Shown in pieces: positions 16,771 through 26,268 of a stretch of 64,000 bases of DNA. This DNA is from Arcicella lustrica (GTDB lineage: Bacteria; Bacteroidota; Bacteroidia; Cytophagales; Spirosomataceae). The notes under the pieces were generated by a model, which saw only the letters and a program-made list of their open reading frames with translations, did not search any database and was not told the origin of the DNA. The stretch's first letter is position 1; the number at the start of each line of letters is the position of its first letter. The DNA lies in the NCBI RefSeq assembly GCF_034930985.1, contig NZ_JAYGIM010000013.1, positions 1 to 64,000 of the forward strand, in the 5' to 3' direction. The position numbers and the translations under genes were made by a program.

Positions 16771-16778
16771 CAAAGATA
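16771..16778 (-). promoter_or_regulatory. -7 box of the thioredoxin-fold gene
   Basis: TATCTTTG on the minus strand, about 95 bases before the ATG, matches TAnnTTTG. The -33 TTG is not evident. Confidence 0.4.
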
Positions 16779-17018
16779 ATTAGATAAAGTAATTTTCATT
16801 CTAACACTTTTCAAGATAATGCCAAATATAATTTCTTGTAAATAGCATTTCATTCTTCAAAAGCTTTTTATAAACAATTCTTTTTGCCCGAAAAACATCT
16901 TTGCTATACGTTAGCAATTTACAAAAGGTTTGTTTTCCTTACAAAGATTTTTGAGTAAACGGTCAACTGTTTTACTTTCAATAATTATCTTTAACCGTTA
17001 TTGACTTCAAAAAAATTC
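16779..17018. other. AT-rich divergent intergenic region
   Basis: The 343-base gap between the divergent thioredoxin-fold and channel genes holds the minus-strand -7 box above and, on the plus strand, CATCTTTG at about 16899-16906, the same octamer as in the rRNA promoter, which could serve the channel gene. Nothing else recognisable was seen. Confidence 0.35.
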
Positions 17019-18026
17019 ATGGCTATACTTCGACACAAAAAAAGTAAACTTGTTGAGGCAGAAGAAAAACGCAACGATTTGGGCTTTGGGACTCAAATCA
17101 CAGACCCTGATACTCGCTTATTAAATCGTGATGGCAGTTTCAATGTTAAACGAATTGGTGGTAATTTTTGGGGACGTTATAATATTTTCAATGAGTTAAT
17201 TATTTGTTCTTGGAAACGTTTTTTCACACTCATTGTTGCCTTTTACTTAATCCTAAATTTTATTTTCGCTTGTCTTTATCAAGCCGTTGGCATTGAACAC
17301 CTGCAAGGCGTTGATTTATCGACAAAAGGCTCTGGTTTTATGGATGCCTTTTTCTTTTCTTCCCAAACACTCACTACCGTAGGTTATGGAAGAATCGCCC
17401 CTATTGGTTTTGGCGCAAGTACCATCGCCGCCATTGAATCTTTATTAGGGTTATTGATTTTTGCCTTGGCTACCAGTTTATTGTATGGACGTTTTTCAAG
17501 ACCAGTTGCCAGAGTTTTATATTCTGACAAAGCCGTTATTGCGCCTTATTTGGATATTACTGGCTTTATGTTTAGGATTGTAAATGAACAAGATAGACAA
17601 TTAATCGACATTCAGGTGGAATTGGCGGTATCGATGCTCAAAAAGCAAAGTGATGGTAAAACTGTAAGACGATATTACGGACTGAAATTAGAAAGAAGTA
17701 AAGTAAATTTTTTCCCTGCCAATTGGACAATCGTTCATCCAATTACAGATGAAAGTCCACTTTTTGGTTTAACGCAAGATGATTTACTAGCAAGCGATGC
17801 CGAGTTTTTGGTTTTGTTAAAAGCCACAGAAGAAACTTATAACCAAACGGTGAATTCTCGGACTTCATTTCATGCACGAGAAGTAGTAATGGGTGCAAAA
17901 TTTCTTCCAATGTTTAGCGATGTTCCCGGTGCTGGAGTAGTAACTTTGGACTTGCGAAAATTATCCGATATTCAAGAAGTACCATTAAGCAGCGAGTATC
18001 ATCCTCATCACGAAACAAAAAATTAG
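17019..18026 (+). CDS. inward-rectifier-type potassium channel (KirBac-like)
   Basis: An ion channel of 335 residues. The N-terminal slide-helix region (WGRYNIFNELIICSWKRFF) leads to TM1 (about 69-86), a pore helix and the selectivity filter TTVGYGRIAP with TVGYG at about 120-124, then TM2 (about 135-155) ending ATSLLYGRFSRP. The cytoplasmic C-terminal immunoglobulin-like domain follows (about 165-320), as in KirBac proteins, which pass potassium across the inner membrane. The ATG at 17019 replaces an upstream TTG at 17001 in frame. LD-carboxypeptidase follows on the same strand 33 bases downstream, so the two may be co-transcribed. Confidence 0.92.
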   Translation: MAILRHKKSKLVEAEEKRNDLGFGTQITDPDTRLLNRDGSFNVKRIGGNFWGRYNIFNELIICSWKRFFTLIVAFYLILNFIFACLYQAVGIEHLQGVDLSTKGSGFMDAFFFSSQTLTTVGYGRIAPIGFGASTIAAIESLLGLLIFALATSLLYGRFSRPVARVLYSDKAVIAPYLDITGFMFRIVNEQDRQLIDIQVELAVSMLKKQSDGKTVRRYYGLKLERSKVNFFPANWTIVHPITDESPLFGLTQDDLLASDAEFLVLLKATEETYNQTVNSRTSFHAREVVMGAKFLPMFSDVPGAGVVTLDLRKLSDIQEVPLSSEYHPHHETKN

Positions 18027-18059
18027 AGCGTTTTTCAGCAATACTCTTTTATCATTAAA

Positions 18060-18968
18060 ATGATTCAACCAAAAGCATTACAAAAAGGAGACACCGTTGG
18101 CTTGGTAGCATTAGCCTGTAAAGTAGATTTTGATTTAATAAAACCTGCCATTGAAGTAATTGAAAATATTTGGGGATTGAACGTAGTATTGGGCACTTCG
18201 CTAACGAGCAAGTATCATCAATTTGCTGGAACAGATGAAATTCGTGCTAACGATTTTCAATTAATGTTGGACGACCCGAACATTAAAGCTATTATTTCTG
18301 CAAGAGGTGGCTATGGAAGTTCACGATTATTAGATACAATTGATTTCACAAACTTCATCCAAAACCCAAAATGGGTTACTGGTTTTTCAGATATTACAGC
18401 TGTACTTTGTCATATTCACACGCTTGGTATTGAAAGTATTCACTCGACCATGCTAAAATTATTTATGCAAGATGGCGGAGAATTTGCTTTAGAAACACTC
18501 AGAAAAGTACTTTTCGGAGAAGGTGTAAATTATAATATTCCCGCATATTCATTAAATAGAAAAGGAATTGCCAAAGGACAATTAGTGGGTGGAAACCTTG
18601 CCATACTTACTCATATCATAGGCTCAAACTCAGATATTGATACTGATGGAAAAATTCTATTTTTAGAAGACGTCGGCGAATACTTATACTCTATCGACCG
18701 CATGATGATTCAATTGAAACGTGCTGGGAAATTACAATCTTTAGCAGGTTTGATTGTCGGACATTTTTCTGATTTAGAAGACAATGAAGTACAGTTCGGA
18801 AAAAATGCTAATGAAATTATTCAAGATGCTGTGGCAGCATATAATTTCCCTGTTTGTTATGGTTTTCCTGTTGGACATGAACCAGAAAATTGGGCATTGC
18901 CTTGTGGAAGAGAAGTACGTTTAAGCGTTGAAGAAAATGGTGTTTGGTTGAGTGAAGGTTTAAAATAA
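18060..18968 (+). CDS. LD-carboxypeptidase (S66 family, LdcA-like)
   Basis: A serine peptidase of 302 residues that removes the terminal D-Ala from murein tetrapeptides during cell-wall recycling in the cytoplasm. The family signatures are complete: AIISARGGYGSSRLL (about 77-91), the nucleophile Ser110 in TGFSDITAVL, Glu203 in FLEDVGEYLYSIDRM and His273 in PVGHEPENWALPCG, matching the Ser-Glu-His triad of S66 enzymes. There is no signal peptide, in line with a cytoplasmic recycling role. It ends 54 bases before a terminator hairpin. Confidence 0.95.
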   Translation: MIQPKALQKGDTVGLVALACKVDFDLIKPAIEVIENIWGLNVVLGTSLTSKYHQFAGTDEIRANDFQLMLDDPNIKAIISARGGYGSSRLLDTIDFTNFIQNPKWVTGFSDITAVLCHIHTLGIESIHSTMLKLFMQDGGEFALETLRKVLFGEGVNYNIPAYSLNRKGIAKGQLVGGNLAILTHIIGSNSDIDTDGKILFLEDVGEYLYSIDRMMIQLKRAGKLQSLAGLIVGHFSDLEDNEVQFGKNANEIIQDAVAAYNFPVCYGFPVGHEPENWALPCGREVRLSVEENGVWLSEGLK

Positions 18969-19021
18969 TATGAAGATATTTCATTGTAAAAATAGAGATA
19001 ATCAATTGTTGTATTCAATAC

Positions 19022-19040
19022 AAAGACTTTAGTCTTTTTT
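19022..19040 (+). terminator. terminator after the LD-carboxypeptidase gene
   Basis: AAAGAC (19022-19027) and GTCTTT (19032-19037) pair around a 4-base loop and run into a T tract to 19040. The stem is short, so it may be weak. Confidence 0.5.
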
Positions 19041-19052
19041 ATAAATCTATCT

Positions 19053-19060
19053 TATCTTTG
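19053..19060 (+). promoter_or_regulatory. -7 box upstream of the YifB/ComM gene
   Basis: TATCTTTG matches TAnnTTTG and stands 46 bases before the ATG, just past the preceding terminator. No TTG is found 20 bases upstream. Confidence 0.45.
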
Positions 19061-19106
19061 TTTCTTGTTATTTTGTTCAAACCAAGCGCCATAAACACAA
19101 AAATCT

Positions 19107-20645
19107 ATGCTTGCAAAAACCTTCGGTAGTGCCGTTCATGGTGTTGATGCTACCATTATCACTGTTGAAGTGAGTGAAGGACAAGGACAGCATTTCTTTA
19201 TCGTCGGACTTCCCGACGGGGCTGTCAAAGAATCTACTCATCGGGTAGAATCCGCTATTAAACAAACAGGCTTTTTCTTTCCTCGTACCAAAGTCGTTGT
19301 AAACCTTGCTCCTGCTGATATTCGGAAGGAAGGTTCTGCTTATGATTTACCAATTGCCTTAGGAATTATTCATGCTTCTGGACAAGCCAATTTGAAAAGC
19401 CTTGAAGACTACGTAATCATGGGGGAATTAGCCTTAGATGGTGCTTTACGTCCGATAAAAGGAGTATTGCCCATTGCGATTGAAGCCCGTAAAAAAGGCT
19501 TAAAAGGTTTTATTCTTCCTACAGAAAATGCTTCTGAAGCTTCTATTGTTAATAATCTTGATATTATCGGCGTCAATACTTTAGAAGAAGCTGTCGATTT
19601 TCTAAAAGGTACGTTAAAAATAGAGCCACTAGTTACCGATACTCGTGATATTTTCTTTAGTTCTCAGAACGATTATGATGCTGATTTTTCTCATGTTCAG
19701 GGACAAGAAAACATCAAAAGAGCTTTAGAAATTGCGGCGGCTGGTGGTCATAATGCCATTATGATTGGTCCGCCCGGTGCTGGCAAAACCATGTTAGCCA
19801 AAAGAATTCCTTCGATACTTCCTCCGCTTTCTTTGCAAGAAGCTTTAGAAACGACCAAAATCCATTCTGTAGCAGGGAAATTAGGCACAAAGGCAAGTTT
19901 GATTTCTACTCGTCCTTATCGTTCACCGCACCATACTATTTCAGATGCGGCTTTAGTAGGCGGAGGAGGTAATCCACAACCCGGAGAAATATCATTAGCG
20001 CATAATGGCGTATTGTTTTTGGATGAATTACCAGAGTTCAAACGTTCAGCTTTAGAAGTAATGCGTCAGCCTTTGGAAGAAAGAAAAGTATCTATTTCAA
20101 GAGCAAGATGGGCGGTTGAGTTTCCGTCAAGTTTTATGCTGATTGCTTCGATGAACCCTTGTCCATGTGGTTATTACAATCATCCTGAAAAAGAATGTGT
20201 TTGTGGACCGGGCGTAGTGCAGAAGTATCTCAACAAAATTTCAGGACCTTTATTGGATAGAATCGACTTGCACGTAGAAGTAACGCCAGTAAAATTTGAA
20301 CAATTGTCATCTAACAGAAAATCGGAAAGTTCAGCAGCTATTCGAGAAAGAGTAATAAAAGCCAGAGAAATACAAACAATTCGTTTTAAAGACCATCCTG
20401 CGATTTACTCAAATGCCATGATGCCTTCGCAAATGGTAAAAGAAGTCTGCGAAATTAGTACTGCAGGCGTAGCTTTATTGAAAAGAGCGATGGAAAGATT
20501 ACAATTATCAGCACGAGCTTACGACAGAATTTTAAGAGTAGCCCGCACGATTTCAGACTTGGCAGGCACAGAAGATATTCGCACAGAACACCTTGCCGAA
20601 GCCATACAATATAGAAGCTTGGATAGAGAGAACTGGGCGGGATGA
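19107..20645 (+). CDS. YifB/ComM-family Mg-chelatase-like AAA+ ATPase
   Basis: A 512-residue AAA+ protein. The N-terminal domain (about 1-165) has the ribosomal S5-like fold signature VEVSEGQGQHFFIVGLPDGAVKES. The ATPase core begins at the VQGQENIKRALEIAAAGGHN segment, with Walker A GPPGAGKTMLAKR and Walker B GVLFLDELPEF; the cysteine cluster NPCPCGYYNHPEKECVCGP is typical of this family. The C-terminal Mg_chelatase_C segment (AYDRILRVARTISDLAG) closes it. ComM proteins are hexameric helicases that promote branch migration in natural transformation; YifB proteins are otherwise poorly characterised. Length and motifs are complete. Confidence 0.95.
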   Translation: MLAKTFGSAVHGVDATIITVEVSEGQGQHFFIVGLPDGAVKESTHRVESAIKQTGFFFPRTKVVVNLAPADIRKEGSAYDLPIALGIIHASGQANLKSLEDYVIMGELALDGALRPIKGVLPIAIEARKKGLKGFILPTENASEASIVNNLDIIGVNTLEEAVDFLKGTLKIEPLVTDTRDIFFSSQNDYDADFSHVQGQENIKRALEIAAAGGHNAIMIGPPGAGKTMLAKRIPSILPPLSLQEALETTKIHSVAGKLGTKASLISTRPYRSPHHTISDAALVGGGGNPQPGEISLAHNGVLFLDELPEFKRSALEVMRQPLEERKVSISRARWAVEFPSSFMLIASMNPCPCGYYNHPEKECVCGPGVVQKYLNKISGPLLDRIDLHVEVTPVKFEQLSSNRKSESSAAIRERVIKAREIQTIRFKDHPAIYSNAMMPSQMVKEVCEISTAGVALLKRAMERLQLSARAYDRILRVARTISDLAGTEDIRTEHLAEAIQYRSLDRENWAG

Positions 20646-20729
20646 TGATGATTTAATATTCTTTTTTCATTTCATCAATCATTAGTAAATACATTTCATC
20701 GCTAATGATTATGAAATATTTGTATTAAA

Positions 20730-21422
20730 CTATCCGATAGCGTTGTCAATTTGGTGATAGATTTCATTCCAAGTATTGGCATCAACATTAAAACTGTGGT
20801 CAGCATCAACAAAGTATAAACCAATATTCGGGCTAAATTTATACTTTTCTTTGATTTCACTACCTCCATATTCATCATTAATTCCTTGAATAATTAACAT
20901 GGGTGTTTTTAGATGTTCTAAATGTAGATACCTTTCTGGCTCAACGCCATTATCTGGATTCTGGAAAGGATAACCTAAACAAATGATATGTTTGATTTTT
21001 AATTCATCCGCAATGAAAGAAGATACTCTTCCTCCCGAAGACCGTGAAATGATGACTACTTCGTTTTCAATACTTAGTTCTTGAATTCTTTTCTTTAATT
21101 TTTTACAACGCAGTTTTACTAAATCTTTTTCTTTTCGATTGAAGATTTGTTCATACAAATAGATAAAATAACTCCAATGTATGAGTGCGTAAAGAATCTG
21201 AGATAACCTAAGATTTAGCTTTTTAATGATTGCAGGAATATTTTTGTAATGACTTTCAATTAAGCGAAGTTTGTAAGTAAAACCTCCAGCAGGATCTTCC
21301 CAAACAATCTTATAATTTTTCTTTTTAGTATAATTTACTAAAACATGATTTAGTCCAGTGTCTTTTTGCCAATCGTCACGACCGGCAAATAAAAAGACTC
21401 TATTCTTTGACTTTTTTGACAT
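20730..21422 (-). CDS. alpha/beta hydrolase-like protein
   Basis: A cytoplasmic protein of 230 residues with an alpha/beta-hydrolase pattern close to the KANL3/Tex30 group. The nucleophile elbow is VVIISRSSGGRV with Ser128 (a Ser replaces the first Gly of G-x-S-x-G), the acid is Asp183 in IIQGINDEYGG and the His is His209 in DADHSF. The middle (about 60-115) is a basic, aromatic helical insertion. Substrate unknown. The gene is transcribed after the transglutaminase/DUF2126 gene, beyond a terminator-like hairpin, and converges with the YifB gene. Confidence 0.75.
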   Translation of the reverse strand: MSKKSKNRVFLFAGRDDWQKDTGLNHVLVNYTKKKNYKIVWEDPAGGFTYKLRLIESHYKNIPAIIKKLNLRLSQILYALIHWSYFIYLYEQIFNRKEKDLVKLRCKKLKKRIQELSIENEVVIISRSSGGRVSSFIADELKIKHIICLGYPFQNPDNGVEPERYLHLEHLKTPMLIIQGINDEYGGSEIKEKYKFSPNIGLYFVDADHSFNVDANTWNEIYHQIDNAIG

Positions 21423-21429
21423 TGGTATT

Positions 21430-21478
21430 AATAATAAAAATGGGTAAGGTTTTTTGGATTAACTCCGAAAACCTTCCC
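21430..21478 (-). terminator. terminator of the transglutaminase/DUF2126 gene
   Basis: Arms 21442-21453 and 21468-21478 form an 11-base stem with one mismatch on the minus strand and the tail reads TTTTTATTATTAAT. It lies between this gene and the hydrolase gene. Confidence 0.65.
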
Positions 21479-21523
21479 CAAATATTTTATTAATTACTCA
21501 GAAATACAAATCGTCTTGTTTGT

Positions 21524-24500
21524 TTATCTTCGCTTCCAATATTTTCTTAAATCTAAAGTATTTGGATACTCTGGATTTACTACTTCTATTGGCGTATCTG
21601 CTTTGAGTTCCTTTTTGTTTTCTGCCACAAATCTCGAAATCGTTGGAGTATTTCTGATTGGAATAGCTTCTTGCGTTTCGGCTGCATCTGGTGTATGTCC
21701 AAAACCCCAAAAACGGCTAATCATTCTCGATTCTGCTTCGTAACTGTTAATTGGATAAGTATCAAAACTTCTACCGCCAGGATGCGATACAAAGTACGTA
21801 CAACCACCAATTACTTTATTATTCCAAGTATCTAAAATATCAAAAACCAAAGGTGCATCTGCTCCGATGGTTGGATGCAAAGCCGAAGGTGGATTCCAAG
21901 CTTTGTAACGAACTCCCGCTACAAATTCACTTTTTACACCTGTACTTCTTAATGGTACTCTGCAACCATTACAAGTTAAAATATGACGACCTTCAATAAA
22001 GCCCGTTACTTTTACTTGAATTTTTTCTAATGATGAATCCACAAATCTTGCTGTTCCTGAATTAGATAATTCTTCACCCAAAACGTGCCAAGGCTCAATT
22101 CCTGAACGGATTTCTAACTGTGTATTATCAACAGTAATACCGCCGTAATAAGGGAAACGGAATTCAAAGAAGGCATCAAACCATGAAATGTCAAATTTAT
22201 AACCAGCATCTTTCAAATCGTTTACGACATCAATCATATCTAAGTACGCATAGTGCGGTAAAAGGAAACGGTCGTGTAGTTCTGTGCCCCAACGAATAAG
22301 TTTTTTCTTGTATGGTTCTTTCCAGAATTTCGCAATCAAAGCTCTAATCAATAGCGTCTGAACCAAACTCATGTGTTTATGAGGTGGCATATCGAACCCT
22401 CTGAATTCTAAAATTCCTAAACGACCCGTTGATGAATCTGGCGAATACATTTTATCAATACAGAATTCTGTACGGTGGGTATTACCAGTAACATCTACCA
22501 AAAGGTTTCTGAAAATTCTGTCAACCATCCAGAAAGGCACATTTTCACCTTCTGGAATTTGGTCGAAAGCAATTTCCATTTCGTAAAGTCGTTCTTCTCT
22601 GCCTTCGTCAAATCGTGGTGCTTGACTGGTTGGCCCGATAAATGGTCCCGAGAATAAATAACTTAATACAGGGTGATGTTGCCAATAAGTAATTAAACTT
22701 CGTAACAAATCTGGACGACGTAAAATCGGACTATCTTCTGGTTTTGCACCGCCAATCGTTACGTGGTTTCCGCCTCCAGTTCCTGTATGTTTGCCATCGA
22801 CCATGAATTTTTCTGTACCCAAACGGGCATAGAAAGCTTCTTCGTACAAGGCACTGATGTTGTGTACTAACTCTTCCCAGTTTTTTGCTGGATGAATATT
22901 TACTTCAATTACACCCGGGTCAGGCGTAACATTTAGTTTTTCTAAACGATAATCTGATGGAGGTGGATAACCTTCTATACGAATTGGCATTTGAAGCTTT
23001 TCAGCCGTAGCTTCTACACAAGCCATCAAATCTAAATAATGCTCTAAATATTCTGTAGGAGGCAAGAAAACATAAAGAATACCTTCTCTTTCTTCAACAG
23101 ATAAAGCAGTTGTAAAGGTTGGAATCTCGAAGATGATTTGCTTTTCGTTAGAATCCTCTTTTTCCTTATCAGTTGTTTTTTTCGCAGCGGGTAATTCATA
23201 ATCTGGAGCAATATTTCCATAGCGATTTTGAACAGTTTCCCCAAATTCTCCTAATGAAGGCAAAAGTTCAAATGAACTTCGTTCAACAGGAAACTCCTTT
23301 TTATCATCCGATAAAGCTGGTAAAGAATCTAAAGGTAAACGATAACCAATGGGTGAATTCCCCGGAATTAAGTATAAATGGTTTCTTCTGAATGTCCAAG
23401 TACAACTTGTCCAAGTATCTGTTTGTCTATGCCACTTTAACGGAAAAACAAATCCTGTTGGATTATTCAAACCTTTTTCTAATAATTTCGTCAAAGTTCT
23501 TCTTTCAACAGAATCTTTGAGATTCATCGTCAAAGGGTCAATATTTACTGGTAATTTACCTTCTTCTAAAGCCCAATAAATAGGGTCTTCGTAGGCAGGA
23601 AGGATGTTACTTTGATTAATACCTAAAAACTTACTAAGTTCAAAAGTAAATGTTTCAGCATCTTGAAAGGTAAACTTCTGGTCGTTCTCTTTTGCTACTA
23701 AAGCATCATTTTTCCAAATGGTTTGTCCGTCTTTTCTCCAATAAAGTGCGTATTGCCAACGTGGAATCAATTCTCCCGGATACCATTTTCCCTGTCCGAA
23801 ATGTAGTAATCCACCATGAGCAAAACGGTTTTTCAAGCGAAGTGCCAAGTCATAAGCCAATTTACGCTTCAATGTTCCATCAGCCGTAGAATTCCATTCT
23901 GGTGATTCAAAGTCATCTACCGAAACAAAAGTAGGCTCGCCACCCATCGTCATCCGAACGTCACCTTCTTGTAAGTCTTTTTCTACATCATAACCCACTT
24001 GCATGATATTATTCCATTGCTCGTCGGTATATGGCTTGGTTACTCTTGGGTCTTCATGAATTCTGGTAACATGGTTATCGAATTCAAAAGTAACATTACA
24101 AATATCTGTTGCTCCTGTTACTGGTGCGGCACTTACATAATCAGGCGTGCATGATAAAGGAATATGACCTTCACCAGCGAAAAGCCCAGAAGTCGGGTCT
24201 AGTCCAATCCAACCTGCACCCGGCACATACGCTTCTACCCAAGCGTGTAAATCTGTAAAATCGGCTACAGGCCCAGAAGGACCATCCAAAGATTTTATAT
24301 CAGAAGTAAGTTGTACCAAATAACCCGATACAAATCTTGCTGCAATGCCGTGTTGTCTTAAAATTTGGACTAATAACCAAGATGAATCTCGACAAGAACC
24401 GCTTAAAGAAGTTAATGTTTCTTCACAGGTTTGTACACCCGTTTCCATCCTGATATTATAATGTAAACCATTAAATACTCTTTGGTTGAGATGAACTAAA

Positions 24501-24934
24501 AAATCAACGGTATTGATGTCGTAATGAACTCTGTTATTCTCAATCCAATTGATTAATTTTTCACCAGATTCTCTTTTTTCAAAATATGGACCTAACTCTC
24601 TTTTTAGCTGGTCGTCGTATTGAAAAGGGAATTTTTCAGCATATTCTTCTACAAAAAAATCAAAAGGGTTAATTACCTGTAATTTGGCAATAACCTCTAC
24701 CTCCACGTGCAATTCTGTTGTTTTTTCAGGAAAAACCACTCTGGCTTGATAATTCCCAAATGGGTCTTGTTGCCAATTGATAAAATGATTTGCAGGAAAA
24801 ATTTTGAATGAATATCCTTCAATCACCGTCCTTGAATGTGGTGCAGGACGTAATCTAAAAATGTGTGGCGATAGACTGACGCTTCTATCAAACTTGTATT
24901 TCGTCTTGTGAGAAATGGCAACTTTTATCGACAT
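21524..24934 (-). CDS. large transglutaminase-like protein with DUF2126 (putative amidoligase) domain
   Basis: A two-part protein of 1136 residues. The N-terminal part (about 1-290) is a bacterial transglutaminase-like module with a beta-rich leader and the complete Cys181-His230-Asp246 triad (SGSCRDSSW, DLHAWVEAY, IGLDPTSG). The remainder is DUF2126, described in Pfam as a putative amidoligase, with GEPTFVSVDDF, LLHFGQGKWYPGE, GGGNHVTIGG and FRGFDMPPHKHMSLVQTLL. The two domains together suggest formation or cleavage of amide bonds to an unknown substrate. In many bacteria the gene is clustered with an alpha-E protein, a circularly permuted ATP-grasp protein and a second transglutaminase; none adjoins here. 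There is no signal peptide. Confidence 0.9.
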   Translation of the reverse strand: MSIKVAISHKTKYKFDRSVSLSPHIFRLRPAPHSRTVIEGYSFKIFPANHFINWQQDPFGNYQARVVFPEKTTELHVEVEVIAKLQVINPFDFFVEEYAEKFPFQYDDQLKRELGPYFEKRESGEKLINWIENNRVHYDINTVDFLVHLNQRVFNGLHYNIRMETGVQTCEETLTSLSGSCRDSSWLLVQILRQHGIAARFVSGYLVQLTSDIKSLDGPSGPVADFTDLHAWVEAYVPGAGWIGLDPTSGLFAGEGHIPLSCTPDYVSAAPVTGATDICNVTFEFDNHVTRIHEDPRVTKPYTDEQWNNIMQVGYDVEKDLQEGDVRMTMGGEPTFVSVDDFESPEWNSTADGTLKRKLAYDLALRLKNRFAHGGLLHFGQGKWYPGELIPRWQYALYWRKDGQTIWKNDALVAKENDQKFTFQDAETFTFELSKFLGINQSNILPAYEDPIYWALEEGKLPVNIDPLTMNLKDSVERRTLTKLLEKGLNNPTGFVFPLKWHRQTDTWTSCTWTFRRNHLYLIPGNSPIGYRLPLDSLPALSDDKKEFPVERSSFELLPSLGEFGETVQNRYGNIAPDYELPAAKKTTDKEKEDSNEKQIIFEIPTFTTALSVEEREGILYVFLPPTEYLEHYLDLMACVEATAEKLQMPIRIEGYPPPSDYRLEKLNVTPDPGVIEVNIHPAKNWEELVHNISALYEEAFYARLGTEKFMVDGKHTGTGGGNHVTIGGAKPEDSPILRRPDLLRSLITYWQHHPVLSYLFSGPFIGPTSQAPRFDEGREERLYEMEIAFDQIPEGENVPFWMVDRIFRNLLVDVTGNTHRTEFCIDKMYSPDSSTGRLGILEFRGFDMPPHKHMSLVQTLLIRALIAKFWKEPYKKKLIRWGTELHDRFLLPHYAYLDMIDVVNDLKDAGYKFDISWFDAFFEFRFPYYGGITVDNTQLEIRSGIEPWHVLGEELSNSGTARFVDSSLEKIQVKVTGFIEGRHILTCNGCRVPLRSTGVKSEFVAGVRYKAWNPPSALHPTIGADAPLVFDILDTWNNKVIGGCTYFVSHPGGRSFDTYPINSYEAESRMISRFWGFGHTPDAAETQEAIPIRNTPTISRFVAENKKELKADTPIEVVNPEYPNTLDLRKYWKRR

Positions 24935-25249
24935 ATAGATTGAATTTGAACGTTAGTTTAATGATTTATGTAAAAAAAGCGAAAATTAGTGTCAAAATAA
25001 AGGAGATAGTTGTAAAATTATATTTTTGCTTGAAATAGTTTATTTTATAGTGAAAGTAATTAAGCTGAGAATAGATTTTGGCTTCCTGATTTTAGGAATT
25101 GGATTTTCCTTATTGCCTTTTGGCTTCAAGATTTTGACTTAAAATGTTACTTTATGTTAAAAACGCTAAGTAAATCTGTAGTAAATCAAAGTGAAAGATA
25201 TGAGGAAAATATTGAAGATTTGAGGAATTGTTTGGTGTAGTTTTTACTT
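24935..25249. other. intergenic stretch with no recognised gene
   Basis: The 379-base gap between the transglutaminase gene and proC (both leftward) contains the proC terminator at its right end. The remainder is AT-rich and repeats short words: TTTTGGCTTC occurs near 25077 and 25119, each followed by a GATTTT. No -7/-33 pair, RNA gene or convincing open frame was found, though the promoter of the large gene must lie here. Confidence 0.5.
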
Positions 25250-25297
25250 TAAAAATTTAAAAGTCGGATTCCAAGATATTAAAACTTGAAATCCGAC
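25250..25297 (-). terminator. terminator of proC
   Basis: Arms 25263-25275 and 25285-25297 pair over 13 positions with one mismatch; the minus-strand tail is TTTTAAATTTTT. It begins 17 bases after the proC stop codon. Confidence 0.7.
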
Positions 25298-25313
25298 ATC
25301 TGAAATTCTAACC

Positions 25314-26114
25314 CTATTTCGATAATTCCGTCGCTCTTTTTTGTGCCGCAAAAATACCTTCTTGTAAGTTTTGTGCTAAAAGTCCTTCTTCAAAACGTTT
25401 TAGAGCCGCTTCGGTTGTTCCTCCTTTTGAAGCCACCGCTTTGATTAATTCATCTAAACTTTTCTCTGCATTATTAATTAAATGGAATGAACCCAACATC
25501 GTTTGTTTTACCAACAAAGCAGACATCGACTCTTCAAAGCCCATTTGCTTTCCTGCTTCAATCATCGCTTTTACCAAATAGAAAAAGTAAGCTGGTCCAC
25601 TACCACTCAAGGCTGTTACGGCATCCAAAAGACTTTCGTCTTCTAAGAAAACCGCTCTACCAGTTGAGTTAATCAGGTTTTCAATCTTTTTCAATTGACT
25701 CAAAGTAATATCTCCTGCTGCCGAGAAAGCTGTCATTCCCATTCCCAACAAAGCAGGTGTATTTGGCATTGCTCGCACTACCAAAGGATGATTGAGCGTA
25801 CTGATTATTTTTTCAATAGAAATCCCAGCCATGATACTTAATATCAATTGTTTTGGCTGAATTACGGCACGCAATTCTTCTTGCAAAGACGGGAAATCTT
25901 GCGGTTTTACCGACAAAATGATTAAATCATATTCTCCGATTTTTGAAGAAATCGTATCAATAACTACTCCTGCTTTCTCCAGACGCAATGCTTCTGCACG
26001 TTCTGCATTTTTTTCGATAAGGAAAAGGTCTTCTTTTTTGACTAAATCATATTGGATGAACGACTTGGCAAATGCCATTCCCATATTTCCTGCTCCGATG
26101 ATGGCTACTTTCAT
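25314..26114 (-). CDS. proC: pyrroline-5-carboxylate reductase
   Basis: The last enzyme of proline synthesis, reducing 1-pyrroline-5-carboxylate with NAD(P)H in the cytoplasm. Its 266 residues match the family length. The Rossmann motif GAGNMGMAFAKSF starts at residue 7; LSVKPQDF and VRAMPNTPALLGMG follow, and the signature ALSGSGPAYFFYLVKAMIEAG near 165-185 and GGTTEAALKRFEE near 230-242 form the substrate site. It is flanked by its own terminator and by the terminator of the preceding gene, so it is monocistronic, reading from a TAATTTTG box. Confidence 0.97.
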   Translation of the reverse strand: MKVAIIGAGNMGMAFAKSFIQYDLVKKEDLFLIEKNAERAEALRLEKAGVVIDTISSKIGEYDLIILSVKPQDFPSLQEELRAVIQPKQLILSIMAGISIEKIISTLNHPLVVRAMPNTPALLGMGMTAFSAAGDITLSQLKKIENLINSTGRAVFLEDESLLDAVTALSGSGPAYFFYLVKAMIEAGKQMGFEESMSALLVKQTMLGSFHLINNAEKSLDELIKAVASKGGTTEAALKRFEEGLLAQNLQEGIFAAQKRATELSK

Positions 26115-26187
26115 TTCAAAAAATTGATTGTGTGATAGAATTTCTGAGAAGTATTACTCAATATTCTGTTTTGATTGTTTGGAAGAA

Positions 26188-26195
26188 CAAAATTA
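26188..26195 (-). promoter_or_regulatory. -7 box of proC
   Basis: TAATTTTG on the minus strand, 74 bases before the proC start and directly after the terminator of the upstream gene, matches the Bacteroidota -7 consensus. Where the -33 element would be, the terminator stem is found. Confidence 0.5.
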
Positions 26196-26197
26196 CA

Positions 26198-26237
26198 TGA
26201 AAAATCCCTGACAGTTTTATAAAAAATGTCAGGGATT
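26198..26237 (-). terminator. terminator of the TlpA-like gene
   Basis: A perfect 11-base stem, arms 26203-26213 and 26227-26237, with tail GGGATTTTTCA on the minus strand, 31 bases after the stop codon. Confidence 0.8.
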
Positions 26238-26268
26238 GAAATATGCAGAATAATATTTTGAAAAATCT

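Noticed and set aside
20677..20710. 9-base inverted repeat between the YifB gene and the hydrolase gene as a terminator
   Set aside because: Arms pair but neither strand has a T tract after it, so it was not listed as a terminator.
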